In this document: in pieces, positions 1-7,412 of the stretch
Numbering within the stretch: the first letter of the stretch is position 1
Layout of the letters: each line of letters begins with the position of its first letter
Made by a program: the position numbers and the translations under genes
Virus record (IMG/VR): IMGVR_UViG_3300008050_000080
Location: 1-46,581 of that record
DNA: 46,581 nucleotides
Origin: a virus
Direction: 5' to 3' (one strand)
Notes under the pieces: model-generated
The model's database searches: none
What the model saw: the letters and a program-made list of their open reading frames with translations, nothing else
Told to the model about the DNA's origin: nothing

Positions 1-331
1 CCTTCAAACACGGAACCGTATTGAATCCAGCTTCTTCCAGCCTTCCGCGAACCTCGACGTACATTGCCCCAGTCTTTCGGCAAGTTGTATTCAAACCACC
101 TCTGCTGTCCATTCCATCACTCACCGCAACCAGATGAATGTCACAGTCTGACGAATTTTGAATCCATCCATGATTGTAATCAAAACCGCAGATAAACAAA
201 CGTGCTGTTCCGCCCTTAGCTTCCAATACTAGATTATCACTGTCACCATCGCCGCCTGGACCTTGTACTTCAATGACCCAATTTGGATCGCTCAATAGTT
301 TAACAATTTCATCAGTTTTCCATCTTTTCAT
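1..331 (-). CDS. hypothetical protein, 3' end cut by window edge
   Basis: The ATG at 331 is preceded by GAAGGAG at a good distance and overlaps the stop of the gene at 328-567 by 4 nt (ATGA). About 110 residues are visible and the reading frame is still open at base 1, so the C-terminus is missing. The protein begins MKRWKTDEIVKLL and has a Gly/Asp-rich segment near residue 25. I do not recognise a family. Its position as the last visible gene of the MoxR/VWA operon suggests co-expression only. Confidence 0.7.
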   Translation of the reverse strand, partial: MKRWKTDEIVKLLSDPNWVIEVQGPGGDGDSDNLVLEAKGGTARLFICGFDYNHGWIQNSSDCDIHLVAVSDGMDSRGGLNTTCRKTGAMYVEVRGRLEEAGFNTVPCLK

Positions 332-567
332 TCTGATAGCTCCTTCTTTGTTGCGTAATGTTTGAGGTTACTTCGTGGAACATTCTTATTTCCATAAGCC
401 CACTTGCCCTTGTTTTCCGGAATCCACCTAACATCGCAGGCATAAACCCTTTCTTCTCTCCAATACTTGCGTGTTCTTGTCACAATCCCGATCCGATGTC
501 TCAAGTGTCGAAGCCAATGGGCCTTTTGCCCTTGTGCCGAAAGCACAACAACTGCGCCTTCTTTCAT
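328..567 (-). CDS. small SH3/KOW-like basic protein
   Basis: A 79-aa basic protein. It has the pattern seen in a large paralogous set in this window: an N-terminal strand (KEGAVVVLSA), a G-I-V strand near residues 27-29, a V-R-W strand near residues 46-48 and a C-terminal NLKHY segment. That pattern fits a small five-strand SH3-like barrel. Stop-start overlaps with both neighbours suggest translational coupling. The function is unknown. The family assignment is my inference from the shared spacing of hydrophobic residues, and this is one of the more divergent members. Confidence 0.6.
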   Translation of the reverse strand: MKEGAVVVLSAQGQKAHWLRHLRHRIGIVTRTRKYWREERVYACDVRWIPENKGKWAYGNKNVPRSNLKHYATKKELSE

Positions 568-1212
568 TTAATTAATCCTAATCAAAAGGGTTTTCCCATG
601 AGATTTCTTGAACGTCCATCGCCCGCTAACAACACCATTGGAAAAGTTTGCAGTTTTCAGCATGTTGTCGAAATCTTTATGGTGCATTGCCACAACAGAA
701 CCCTTCAAAAACGGCGTGTTGTCGAGATCCCCACTATCAATGTTGAACATGAAGATCCTAACTGTAGAAGAATAAGACCACATTCGGGACTGAATAAATT
801 TGATATTCGCTTCGAATTCAAAGTTGGGGAAATTAGCAACAAACCCCTTCTTCACATACCCAACTGCCGTTTTGCCGCCGGTTCCCCTGCAATTACTCTC
901 AACGACTGGATTTCCAGTTGACACATCAAAAGGAACGCTAATTTGCCGATTTTTTAGGACTCTGCTTTGTGGAGATGTAGACTTTACCTTGCGGCTGCTG
1001 ACTTCTGTACTCGTCGTGCCGTCTGCCCATTTAATGTCATAATTCCAGCCATCTGTGGCTTTGTAATCTATACGTTGTTTTGTCTTTGTTTTCCAGTTCA
1101 TGTGGTAATAGTGTTTCTTAACAATCTTGCGGTCCACGCTACTGATTTCGCCACTCTGCTGGTTCTTCTTTTTGGAACGCCATCTGACTTCATCACCGAT
1201 CTTAAGTTTCAT
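568..1212 (-). CDS. SH3-like domain fused to a domain shared with the next gene
   Basis: A 214-aa protein in two parts. Residues 1-77 begin MKLKIGDEVRW and contain YDIKWADG, matching the SH3/KOW-like small proteins of this window. Residues of roughly 90-214 resemble the adjacent 131-aa protein at 1223-1618: both carry a (D/E)SG-x-LDNTP segment and end in a G-(R/K)WTFK block. The gene therefore looks like a fusion of two locally abundant modules. I cannot name a function. A basic middle region would allow nucleic-acid binding, but this is unproven. Confidence 0.7.
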   Translation of the reverse strand: MKLKIGDEVRWRSKKKNQQSGEISSVDRKIVKKHYYHMNWKTKTKQRIDYKATDGWNYDIKWADGTTSTEVSSRKVKSTSPQSRVLKNRQISVPFDVSTGNPVVESNCRGTGGKTAVGYVKKGFVANFPNFEFEANIKFIQSRMWSYSSTVRIFMFNIDSGDLDNTPFLKGSVVAMHHKDFDNMLKTANFSNGVVSGRWTFKKSHGKTLLIRIN

Positions 1213-1222
1213 TTAGTTTCAC

Positions 1223-1618
1223 CTACTTGCCCTGAAAAAGGGTGACATAGCCGCGTTCTGCGCGCTTGAATGTCCATTTCCCTTCTAGTTTCCCGCTCTT
1301 TTGCATAATCACATCGTAACTGTGCAAGTCAATAAACACCTTTGATTTGGGCAATAGTGGCGTGTTGTCCAATTTTCCACTCTCAAGTTCCAAAAAGAAT
1401 CCCACAACCATTTCGCCACCTTTGTGGAAAGTTTCGCACCTCAAGTATTTGAACTTGGCTGAGAAATTGAACCTGGGATATTCAATCGTGAATTTCTCCT
1501 GTTCTGGTCCTTCTGGGGACATATGATATTTGCCCTGCTTGCGGAAACAAGAATCACCACTTGCAAGGGCAAACCGGAACTTCTGAGGTTTGTTCCCTTT
1601 TGTTACGTTAGTCGGCAT
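1223..1618 (-). CDS. hypothetical protein, paralogue of upstream C-terminal domain
   Basis: A 131-aa protein starting MPTNVTKGNK. It shares LDNTP, a following hydrophobic strand and KWTFKRAERG with the C-terminal half of the 568-1212 product, so the two likely arose by duplication. It looks like a soluble beta-rich domain with no signal peptide or membrane segment. It lies directly after the zinc-finger-like gene (stop at 1619), in the same leftward operon as MoxR/VWA. No family recognised. Confidence 0.7.
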   Translation of the reverse strand: MPTNVTKGNKPQKFRFALASGDSCFRKQGKYHMSPEGPEQEKFTIEYPRFNFSAKFKYLRCETFHKGGEMVVGFFLELESGKLDNTPLLPKSKVFIDLHSYDVIMQKSGKLEGKWTFKRAERGYVTLFQGK

Positions 1619-1888
1619 TTACTCAGACTCCCTTTCCAGCAATTGCAGAAATTCATCGTCAGACAGAAAGATTGTTCCATTCTGATGAAAAATCTCAAAG
1701 ACTTCAGGATCATCAACGAAAGCTTCCATTGTTTCTTTGTGCGCTCGGAGCCTTGCCTCGTAACTGCCCTGTCCAATGAAATCATCCAATCTCATCCCGC
1801 AACCGCCATCATCATTCCGAGTACATGGAACACCTTTTGGCGACTCGCAAACCGGACAATCAATTTCATCGATAACGTCTTGATTCAT
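1619..1888 (-). CDS. small zinc-finger-like protein
   Basis: An 89-aa acidic protein with CPVCESPKGVPC near residues 17-28 followed by a GCGMR element and an ARLRAHKE helix. This resembles the short phage and actinobacterial zinc-binding modules with CPxC, PC and a distal His. The C-terminal 35 residues are acidic and helical. The gene sits between the VWA metallopeptidase gene and a paralogue pair of unknown function. Metal binding is inferred from the Cys/His spacing only. Confidence 0.6.
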   Translation of the reverse strand: MNQDVIDEIDCPVCESPKGVPCTRNDDGGCGMRLDDFIGQGSYEARLRAHKETMEAFVDDPEVFEIFHQNGTIFLSDDEFLQLLERESE

Positions 1889-1944
1889 TCTCGTTCCCTC
1901 GCCAACATGCCATTTTCAAACTGTTTCATCGCATGTTATTCTGC

Positions 1945-3237
1945 CTAGCAACCCTTGATCCAGACTTTGATCTCGTTGTTTGTCCAAGGCTGGCTTTCCT
2001 TGCAAGACTCTGGAATTAGCCACATTCTGCGACAACGAGAAGTCGGAGGCGAACTAGCAAAACCATCTGTCAAGACAATGTGTCCTTCGAAGTTGTTTTC
2101 ATTCACATACTTGGTCGGAGGACCAAAGTGTGTACCACCGCAGGAAACCCGTTCAGTCTGTTTGTGTTGGCCTTTCTTCCAAACATAAACATTCTTCTCA
2201 TATACCTCATGATCAAAGGGAACAACCGTGAACGTGGCAAGCTCAGACAACTTGTTAAGTTCAGCAAAGAACTTGGTCAGCATATTATCACCAACAGAAC
2301 CACTCTGGTCAATACTGATTGCGATGTTCGCAACACGATTGATCTTTCGGCCAGGGTGAATGTACGGAAAGCGGCGATTGATACGACGAATCGAATTCGA
2401 CTTGTCGGAACGCTGCGAACGACCAACGAAAGAGCGCAGGACTTTCTTCCAGTCAACCACAGTCTCAATTCGACTCATGATTTCCTTTCGCATTTCCTGG
2501 GAAACAGAACCCCACGAATTAGACTTGCCACATTCCTGTGCAGCCTTCTTCATGTAGTCTTTCAGTCGCTCCTTTGCCATTGCTTTTGTTGCAGAATCGG
2601 TCTTGTCCCATTCGTCGTGAGAATCAAACTGACCATTGTTGCCACAATTGCATTCACCTTCACAGGGTTCGCCCTGGCCTCCAGGCTTGCAATTTCCTTG
2701 ACATTTCTTGGAATCCTGATACTTCTCGTCTTTCTTCAGCAATTCAAGATATGCTTCAGAGGACAATCCATTCGGATACTTTTCGAACATCGGTCCAACA
2801 CCCGGAATACAACAACCTTCTGGCAATCGTTCTGCTCCGAGCAAGCCATTGATCGCCAAATCAGTAGCAATGTTCCAATCTTTATGAGAAGCTTCTTCTT
2901 CGTCGGGACGACGGAGATCCAAGTGCCCGTAAATGCAGTGAGAATACTCATGAATGATAACCCCCGACCGCTGCTTCGGCTTCAAAGGCCCAAAGAAATC
3001 GGGATTATAGATCATTTCAAGCTGTCCGTTGATCGGATTAATTCGCACACCAGCGGTCGGAATCGCCCGCGAAGCTCGCTTGTCAATCCGGCGACTTAGG
3101 GCAGCCCAGAATGGTTCTTCACACAAAAGAGAGAAGATTTCCAGATTCAAATTGAACGGAAGCTCTCTTTCTTTATCAGGGTTAATGAAATCAGACTCTT
3201 GCAAGCCCTCTTTCGTTTCGTCAACATGCTCAGTCAT
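1945..3237 (-). CDS. VWA-like metallopeptidase (DUF2201 type)
   Basis: A 430-aa protein. The ATG at 3237 follows AAAGGAG at 6 nt; an in-frame TTG at 3270 lacks such a site and is rejected. The N-terminal half has HEYSHCIYGH (residues 96-105), an HExxH zinc-peptidase motif. A Cys-rich insert follows (five Cys around 179-198). The C-terminal half is a VWA-like domain with DQSGS (310-314), the MIDAS DxSxS signature, then GGTHFG and LTDG. This order is that of the DUF2201 family, usually encoded beside a MoxR ATPase, as here (39 nt downstream). The likely role is protein remodelling or proteolysis steered by the ATPase. The substrate is unknown. Confidence 0.88.
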   Translation of the reverse strand: MTEHVDETKEGLQESDFINPDKERELPFNLNLEIFSLLCEEPFWAALSRRIDKRASRAIPTAGVRINPINGQLEMIYNPDFFGPLKPKQRSGVIIHEYSHCIYGHLDLRRPDEEEASHKDWNIATDLAINGLLGAERLPEGCCIPGVGPMFEKYPNGLSSEAYLELLKKDEKYQDSKKCQGNCKPGGQGEPCEGECNCGNNGQFDSHDEWDKTDSATKAMAKERLKDYMKKAAQECGKSNSWGSVSQEMRKEIMSRIETVVDWKKVLRSFVGRSQRSDKSNSIRRINRRFPYIHPGRKINRVANIAISIDQSGSVGDNMLTKFFAELNKLSELATFTVVPFDHEVYEKNVYVWKKGQHKQTERVSCGGTHFGPPTKYVNENNFEGHIVLTDGFASSPPTSRCRRMWLIPESCKESQPWTNNEIKVWIKGC

Positions 3238-3275
3238 TTCGACTCCTTTTGTTATTGATGGTTTGGACAAGTTGA

Positions 3276-4337
3276 CTATTTCTTTTCCTGATCACCCTTC
3301 ATGATCTTGACGATGTGGAGCTTGATCAAGCCCTTGGAAGTATTCAGCTTATGGAACGAAGGAACGTTCACATCATCGGAAGTTACGATCTTCTCAAACA
3401 GAACCATTGCAGGCTCGGCAGGCATACGAACGAAATACTCAGCGAGATTCTTCAGCTTTTTGGGCGGAATCTTGCCAGCGAACAACTCGACGGCATTCAT
3501 CTTTTCAACCATCGCATTGTGCTGCGTAATGTCGAATTTATCAACCTTGTCCCAGACTTTGCCTGCCAGAAGGTCGTCAACACTGACCTGACGGTCATAA
3601 TTCGCAACGAAATCGTTAAGTTGCGAAGCAGCTTCCATGCCAACAAAAGCCATCGCAAGCGTAAACAAAGCAGGCGATGCTTCCTCAACAAGATTGGCCT
3701 TTGCGAGAGTATCGCTCAGACGATGCCACGAACGCCGCGAAGGGTAAACCTTATTCGGCTCGTAATTGTCCTTATGCTCAAGATGATTGTGGTTCTTGTT
3801 GATGAAGTCCCAAATCACGGGGTCAACATTATCCTTTGCCCAATCAAGCCAATCCTTTACGCTAGGCTCAAGATCCCAGGTTGCATAACGATCCAATTCC
3901 GCAGGGTCCATGTCGGAAACCTGATACTGATCACCATGTTCGCCACCGTTGATAGCGGCGTAAATCACCGTGTCTTTGTGCAAAACATGACCATTCAGCT
4001 TGCGGCTGTCGGTCAATTCGAACAAACCCTGGCGAACTTCAAGGGTTGCACGGTCAACCTCGTCGAAGAACAAAACCACAGCGTTTTCACAAGCAAACTT
4101 GAACCAATCGGGCGGGCACCAACGTGTCGATTCTCCATCGACAATCGGCAGACCAACAAGGTCGCCCTCAGTCATTTGGGATGCCCGTCGTTCCACGACC
4201 TTGAGATCCATTTTCTTTGCCATCTGATAAACAATCTGCGATTTGCCGATACCATGGCGACCCCGCAGGATCACAGGGTAACGCGCATCAGAAATCGCAG
4301 GGGCCAACTCACAAAAGGTCTTGAAATCAACACTCAT
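3276..4337 (-). CDS. MoxR-type AAA+ ATPase
   Basis: A 353-aa protein with Walker A GRHGIGKS (residues 26-33), Walker B VVLFFDEVDR (87-96), a sensor region with YAAINGG and an arginine-containing DRYATWDL segment. This matches MoxR-like AAA+ proteins that pair with VWA proteins. The gene is first in its operon: a sigma-70-type promoter lies at 4414-4442 and the VWA metallopeptidase gene follows. It probably acts as the ring ATPase that loads or activates the VWA partner. Cytoplasmic, with no membrane segment. Confidence 0.9.
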   Translation of the reverse strand: MSVDFKTFCELAPAISDARYPVILRGRHGIGKSQIVYQMAKKMDLKVVERRASQMTEGDLVGLPIVDGESTRWCPPDWFKFACENAVVLFFDEVDRATLEVRQGLFELTDSRKLNGHVLHKDTVIYAAINGGEHGDQYQVSDMDPAELDRYATWDLEPSVKDWLDWAKDNVDPVIWDFINKNHNHLEHKDNYEPNKVYPSRRSWHRLSDTLAKANLVEEASPALFTLAMAFVGMEAASQLNDFVANYDRQVSVDDLLAGKVWDKVDKFDITQHNAMVEKMNAVELFAGKIPPKKLKNLAEYFVRMPAEPAMVLFEKIVTSDDVNVPSFHKLNTSKGLIKLHIVKIMKGDQEKK

Positions 4338-4413
4338 TTTCTAACTCTCTCTTTTCGCCGTTTTGCAGACGATCAACAAATGTCACCGGGCGCAATCCTG
4401 CGCTGGTGAGGTC

Positions 4414-4442
4414 ATTATACAGGGTTTTGGGACTAAGCGCAA
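4414..4442 (-). promoter_or_regulatory. sigma-70-type promoter for moxR-vwa operon
   Basis: On the minus strand TTGCGC (4442-4437), 17 nt, TATAAT (4419-4414). An inverted repeat GCGCAA-CCC-TTGCGC at 4437-4451 covers the -35 box and could be an operator. It is the only good promoter in the 138-nt gap before the MoxR gene. Confidence 0.8.
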
Positions 4443-4475
4443 CCCTTGCGCTTTGGTGGTATCGTGATGGCAGAA

Positions 4476-4760
4476 TCATACAGCAACATCAATGCGGATA
4501 TGCCGACTTTTCAATTCATTAAATTTGGATATTACCTTCGGCGTGGCATGTGTATGACTTTCTTCGTAATACATAATATTTGGAGTTTTATATTCGTCAG
4601 TAAGACTTATCCACGCCAGCCAAGCTACACGCAAGACATGCTTGCCTTTCCATTCGAACCGCTCCATAACTATGCCATATCCATGCCGAACCGCATTCAG
4701 ATTTGTGATTCCCTCGCGCTTGCTATCAAGCAATACTAAGTCTCCGACTTCAAAGATCAC
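4476..4760 (-). CDS. small SH3/KOW-like protein
   Basis: A 94-aa protein beginning MIFEVGDLVLL, the signature of the window's SH3-like family, then YGIVMERF and VAWLAW strands. It has a longer His-containing C-terminal tail (SHTHATPKV) than its paralogues. It overlaps the upstream gene by 4 nt and is the last gene before the MoxR promoter. Function unknown. Confidence 0.75.
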   Translation of the reverse strand: MIFEVGDLVLLDSKREGITNLNAVRHGYGIVMERFEWKGKHVLRVAWLAWISLTDEYKTPNIMYYEESHTHATPKVISKFNELKSRHIRIDVAV

Positions 4761-4978
4761 ACAACTCTCCTACAATTCTTTTGAACCCAAAAATGTTTAT
4801 AGTCGGTCTGAGAGCGCCGCCAGAAGCGTTGTGTGGACCGGTGGCTGTGAGGGACTGTTATCCAAGCTGTTTTGTAGTCTGGTAATATGATCATATATTT
4901 GCCATACCAACGATTATCTTTAGGAGTTGCCTCAAAAATCCACAAAGACCCAACTAAGTCATCGTTATTCATTGTCAT
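4757..4978 (-). CDS. small beta-rich protein, divergent SH3-like family member
   Basis: A 73-aa protein starting MTMNNDDLVGSLW (a second ATG at 4972 is possible). It lacks the exact FEVGD start but keeps the order of strands (GKYMIIL, TAWITV) and ends with a Trp-rich basic stretch. It overlaps both neighbours. It is probably a diverged member of the local family, though this is not certain. Confidence 0.6.
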   Translation of the reverse strand: MTMNNDDLVGSLWIFEATPKDNRWYGKYMIILPDYKTAWITVPHSHRSTQRFWRRSQTDYKHFWVQKNCRRVV

Positions 4979-5186
4979 TCCACAAAACTACTCCGCGAAG
5001 GTACACCGGAGAATCTTCCCAAAATCGAAGACAGTTCAGATCATAATGTCCTTGCATAAGCACTGGATCATAATGATATATTCCGCCATCAATGTGAGTA
5101 ATTTTCATAACTCGTCGAGTCCATGGGCCGAGAAGACGCGTTCGATGGCGTACATAGTAAACAATATCGCCAACTTTATACTTCAT
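4965..5186 (-). CDS. small SH3/KOW-like protein
   Basis: A 73-aa protein, MKYKVGDIVYYV at the N-terminus, then RRVMKI and a YDLNCLRFW segment. A clear member of the local FEVGD family. Its start overlaps the stop of the P-loop kinase gene by 4 nt. Confidence 0.75.
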   Translation of the reverse strand: MKYKVGDIVYYVRHRTRLLGPWTRRVMKITHIDGGIYHYDPVLMQGHYDLNCLRFWEDSPVYLRGVVLWNDNE

Positions 5187-5623
5187 GTTACCTCAACAAT
5201 CTCAACGTTCTTGTCGTCTGGGATTGACATTTTCCTGATATGTCGCTCGATTGTGTGCTGTGGCGTTCCCTTTGTGTTCCGACCCACCAGCAATGCAACG
5301 TTATCACACTTGAAAACAACATAATGAATCTCATAATTGCATTTCTTTGCCAATCGAACATAGAATTTCCGCTCTTTGTTCGTCAGGTTTGTGTTGTCCA
5401 CAGCAATAACCTGCCAGCCTTGATGGATATATTTAGAATAACCACTCTGGCACTGTCTGTGAGCGCTCTGAAGCCCTTTGGGATCAAATCGATATACGCC
5501 CTGGTCTTCGTAAAAGAACCTGTCTGCGCTGCACACAACGGTATTGAGGGGCAGGTTATCTTTGATCCAAGTGGACTTGCCGGAGCCCGATGGGCCGACC
5601 ATAATGTATACTTTGTGTTTCAT
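5183..5623 (-). CDS. P-loop kinase, polynucleotide-kinase/N4BP2L-like
   Basis: A 146-aa AAA_33-type protein. Walker A is GPSGSGKST (residues 9-17). SADRFF and YRFDP-x2-L-x2-AH follow, as in the NEDD4-binding protein 2-like and T4 PseT-type 5'-polynucleotide kinases. AVDNTNL gives the next conserved Asp/Asn strand, and an Arg-rich lid (GRNTKG, ERHIRK) lies near the C-terminus. The size is that of a kinase domain alone, without a phosphatase domain. It overlaps small SH3-like genes on both sides by 4 nt and lies two genes from a metallophosphoesterase. Phosphorylation of nucleic-acid 5' ends is the likeliest activity. Confidence 0.82.
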   Translation of the reverse strand: MKHKVYIMVGPSGSGKSTWIKDNLPLNTVVCSADRFFYEDQGVYRFDPKGLQSAHRQCQSGYSKYIHQGWQVIAVDNTNLTNKERKFYVRLAKKCNYEIHYVVFKCDNVALLVGRNTKGTPQHTIERHIRKMSIPDDKNVEIVEVT

Positions 5624-5829
5624 CTGCTTATTACCTCAACCTCGTCCAAGTTGAAGCGTGTGAAATATAGTTCTTGTTTATTTTCAAGCCAATAAACCCA
5701 ATACCTTCGATTGTCCGCGATGGCACCACCAGCATATCGCTCATCGCTTCCCTCAATGTCTACAAGGACTCCGTATTCAACGTGTGAACCTGAAGTAAAT
5801 TTGATAACGTCTCCAATTTCAAATTTCAT
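5620..5829 (-). CDS. small SH3/KOW-like protein
   Basis: A 69-aa protein beginning MKFEIGDVIKF, then EYGVLVDI and YWVYWL strands and a C-terminal FNLDEVEVI. It overlaps the kinase gene by ATGA. Member of the local paralogue family; function unknown. Confidence 0.78.
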   Translation of the reverse strand: MKFEIGDVIKFTSGSHVEYGVLVDIEGSDERYAGGAIADNRRYWVYWLENKQELYFTRFNLDEVEVISR

Positions 5830-5859
5830 GATATTTTACTCACCGAATCTGTCTTGTAG

Positions 5860-5913
5860 CTAAAACCATGCGATTCGTTTGTCTAAAACCAATACGCCCA
5901 CTTCAAATGTCAT
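5860..5913 (-). pseudogene. remnant of an SH3-like family gene
   Basis: An ATG at 5913 opens a 17-codon frame reading MTFEVGVLVLDKRIAWF then TAG. The first ten residues match the FEVGDLVLL start of the intact paralogues, with Asp changed to Val. The start overlaps the stop of the phosphoesterase gene, exactly as the intact copies overlap their neighbours. I read it as a truncated, decaying copy, though a functional micro-peptide cannot be excluded. Confidence 0.55.
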
Positions 5914-6454
5914 TCACAATCTCCTCGTATGTCCGAGGGGTAAAGCCACGAACATCAACGCCTACATTATGAATGTCGCAAGGTGCAACGATTTCGGGAT
6001 CTCTGTATGTGTCGCAGATCTTTCCGGCAATCACATCGCCCTTTCGCTTTGTAGTCCATGCCTTATGAACATGGCCACAAAATGCCAAGTCATATTCGCC
6101 GGTTACGTTCTTTGGCCTGTGCGTTAGTTCAATCAGCTTGCCGCCATCCTCAACTACCAGATTATAGCGAACAACCGTCTTGAAATACTTATCAGTCTTG
6201 CGGTAATCGTGGTTGCCGGCGATCAGAACAATGTTACCATTAAGTCTTGGAAGTATCTCAGTAATTCGCTTTTTGCGATTTCCCATGCAAAAATCACCAA
6301 GATGATATACGATATCTTCTTTGCCAACCACAGCATTCCAATTCTCCACTAGATCTTCTGTCATTTGCTTGAGATCGGTCCACGGTCGTTCACAATAAAC
6401 AATGATGTTTGCGTGTCCGAAATGTGTGTCCGATGTGTATAGTATTCTGCTCAT
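5903..6454 (-). CDS. calcineurin-like metallophosphoesterase
   Basis: A 183-aa protein with the whole metallophosphoesterase motif set: DTHFGH (residues 9-14), HLGDF (51-55), AGNHD (78-82), a THRP element and GHVHKAW, ending with NVGVD. These bind two metal ions. The family hydrolyses phosphomonoesters or diesters. This short form resembles phage and bacterial phosphoesterases of about 180 aa. It lies in one translationally coupled operon with a polynucleotide-kinase-like protein, so an end-processing role is plausible but not shown. Confidence 0.88.
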   Translation of the reverse strand: MSRILYTSDTHFGHANIIVYCERPWTDLKQMTEDLVENWNAVVGKEDIVYHLGDFCMGNRKKRITEILPRLNGNIVLIAGNHDYRKTDKYFKTVVRYNLVVEDGGKLIELTHRPKNVTGEYDLAFCGHVHKAWTTKRKGDVIAGKICDTYRDPEIVAPCDIHNVGVDVRGFTPRTYEEIVNDI

Positions 6455-6663
6455 TTTATCCTCCAGTATTTCAAGCTGTTCAACTCGTGGAGCAATGTAT
6501 GGCGCGGCGCTCTCAAGCCAGGATTGCCAATGGCCGGATACCAGCGAATTTTCGCGTACTTCTCGTTGTTGCGGGTACAGAACTCCTCAATTATTCCATG
6601 CCACTCAACACATTGTCCGGCTATTGACCGATACTCCAACAAGTCGCCCACTTCAAATTTCAT
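6451..6663 (-). CDS. small SH3/KOW-like protein
   Basis: A 70-aa protein, MKFEVGDLLEY, then HGIIEEF, AKIRWYP and NSLKYW. 4-nt overlaps with the phosphoesterase gene downstream and the next small gene upstream. Clear member of the local family. Confidence 0.78.
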   Translation of the reverse strand: MKFEVGDLLEYRSIAGQCVEWHGIIEEFCTRNNEKYAKIRWYPAIGNPGLRAPRHTLLHELNSLKYWRIK

Positions 6664-6833
6664 GAAATTTTCCTCATATATTCTTTGTTGTACGCTTCAT
6701 GATGAGCGCTCTTATAATCAAGCCAGTAGATTTCCAAACAAAATTCCTCGTCTGTAATCACAGCCAAAATTATGCCAACAGCGGGATCGCCAGGGTCAAT
6801 CCATTTAAGAATATCGCCAACTTCGAAATTCAT
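6660..6833 (-). CDS. small SH3/KOW-like protein, 57 aa
   Basis: A short gene starting at the ATG at 6833 and ending TGA at 6660. The protein begins MNFEVGDILKW and has VGIILAVI and EIYWLDY strands and a YNKEYM C-terminus. Both ends overlap neighbours by 4 nt (ATGA), as in the rest of this operon, which supports its reality despite its length. Confidence 0.75.
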   Translation of the reverse strand: MNFEVGDILKWIDPGDPAVGIILAVITDEEFCLEIYWLDYKSAHHEAYNKEYMRKIS

Positions 6834-7027
6834 TCTGATATCTTTATAAAATTTCTGTACAATCGATCTTTATTATAAATTGTCGTTTCATGTTCGGGGA
6901 ATCTAACACTAGGTATCCATATGACATCATATTGTCCTTTGTCCAAGTCAACAGAAAGAACGACGGCGTATTCGCTGGGGTCTTTGTCGTACTTATTCTT
7001 TATTATGTCGCCCACTTCAAACTTCAT
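6830..7027 (-). CDS. small SH3/KOW-like protein, 65 aa
   Basis: Start placed at the ATG at 7027, preceded by AAGGTGAT. A longer in-frame start at 7111 would run deep into the next gene and is rejected. The protein begins MKFEVGDIIKN, then YAVVLSV and YDVIWIP, matching the family. The start overlaps the preceding stop by 4 nt. Confidence 0.78.
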   Translation of the reverse strand: MKFEVGDIIKNKYDKDPSEYAVVLSVDLDKGQYDVIWIPSVRFPEHETTIYNKDRLYRNFIKISE

Positions 7028-7203
7028 GCTATCACCTTGAATGTTTTGTGACAATGGCTGTGACCAAGGTGTTGTGCGACTTGATGATGAAACCAGCCAC
7101 TTTTTGACCACAAAATAATCATGTATCCCATGGGTCGCACCTCGACAATGATTCCCTTTAGATTGAAGGAGTTTTCTATCAGATCACCAACTTTGTATCT
7201 CAC
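7024..7203 (-). CDS. small SH3/KOW-like protein, GTG start
   Basis: The GTG at 7203 follows TTGGAGGAT and overlaps the previous stop as GTGA, so it is preferred over an ATG at 7227. The 59-aa product reads (V)RYKVGDLIEN, then GIIVEV and MIILWSK. A family member with a His-rich C-terminal stretch. Confidence 0.75.
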   Translation of the reverse strand: MRYKVGDLIENSFNLKGIIVEVRPMGYMIILWSKSGWFHHQVAQHLGHSHCHKTFKVIA

Positions 7204-7412
7204 CGAATATCCTCCAACAATGTCCATGGCAAGTCTTTCTTATTATTTTGGTGCCTTGCTGTTTGAAAGCCGGCGGTGTAGCGATCGTTGTGAAAATAAT
7301 TACTGGGAAACCAGCGGACTGTGACAAACTTTGGTCCGACTTTCACAATCATTCCATACCTTCCGACTTCTGAAACAAACATTTGCCATTCATCTTCTTT
7401 TGTGTATTTCAT
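7200..7412 (-). CDS. small SH3-like protein, first gene of operon
   Basis: A 70-aa protein, MKYTKEDEWQMFVSEVGRYG, then GMIVKVG and VTVRWFP. The N-terminus diverges from FEVGD but the GMIV...VRWF core is typical of the family. It is first after the promoter at 7462-7490. Confidence 0.72.
   Translation of the reverse strand: MKYTKEDEWQMFVSEVGRYGMIVKVGPKFVTVRWFPSNYFHNDRYTAGFQTARHQNNKKDLPWTLLEDIR

Noticed and set aside
358-921. Long plus-strand open frame opposite small genes
   Set aside because: It is antisense to three minus-strand genes with proper ribosome sites and overlaps, and has no family features.
2080-3099. 339-codon plus-strand frame opposite the VWA gene
   Set aside because: Shadow of a strongly coding minus-strand frame with conserved HExxH and MIDAS motifs.
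3238-3270. Upstream TTG start for the VWA gene
   Set aside because: No ribosome site; the ATG at 3237 follows AAAGGAG at ideal distance.
3315-4409. 364-codon plus-strand frame opposite the MoxR gene
   Set aside because: Antisense shadow; the minus frame has clear Walker motifs and a promoter.
7028-7111. Extended N-terminus of the 6830-7027 gene
   Set aside because: Family copies all start at MKFEVGD, and this ATG has the ribosome site and 4-nt overlap.
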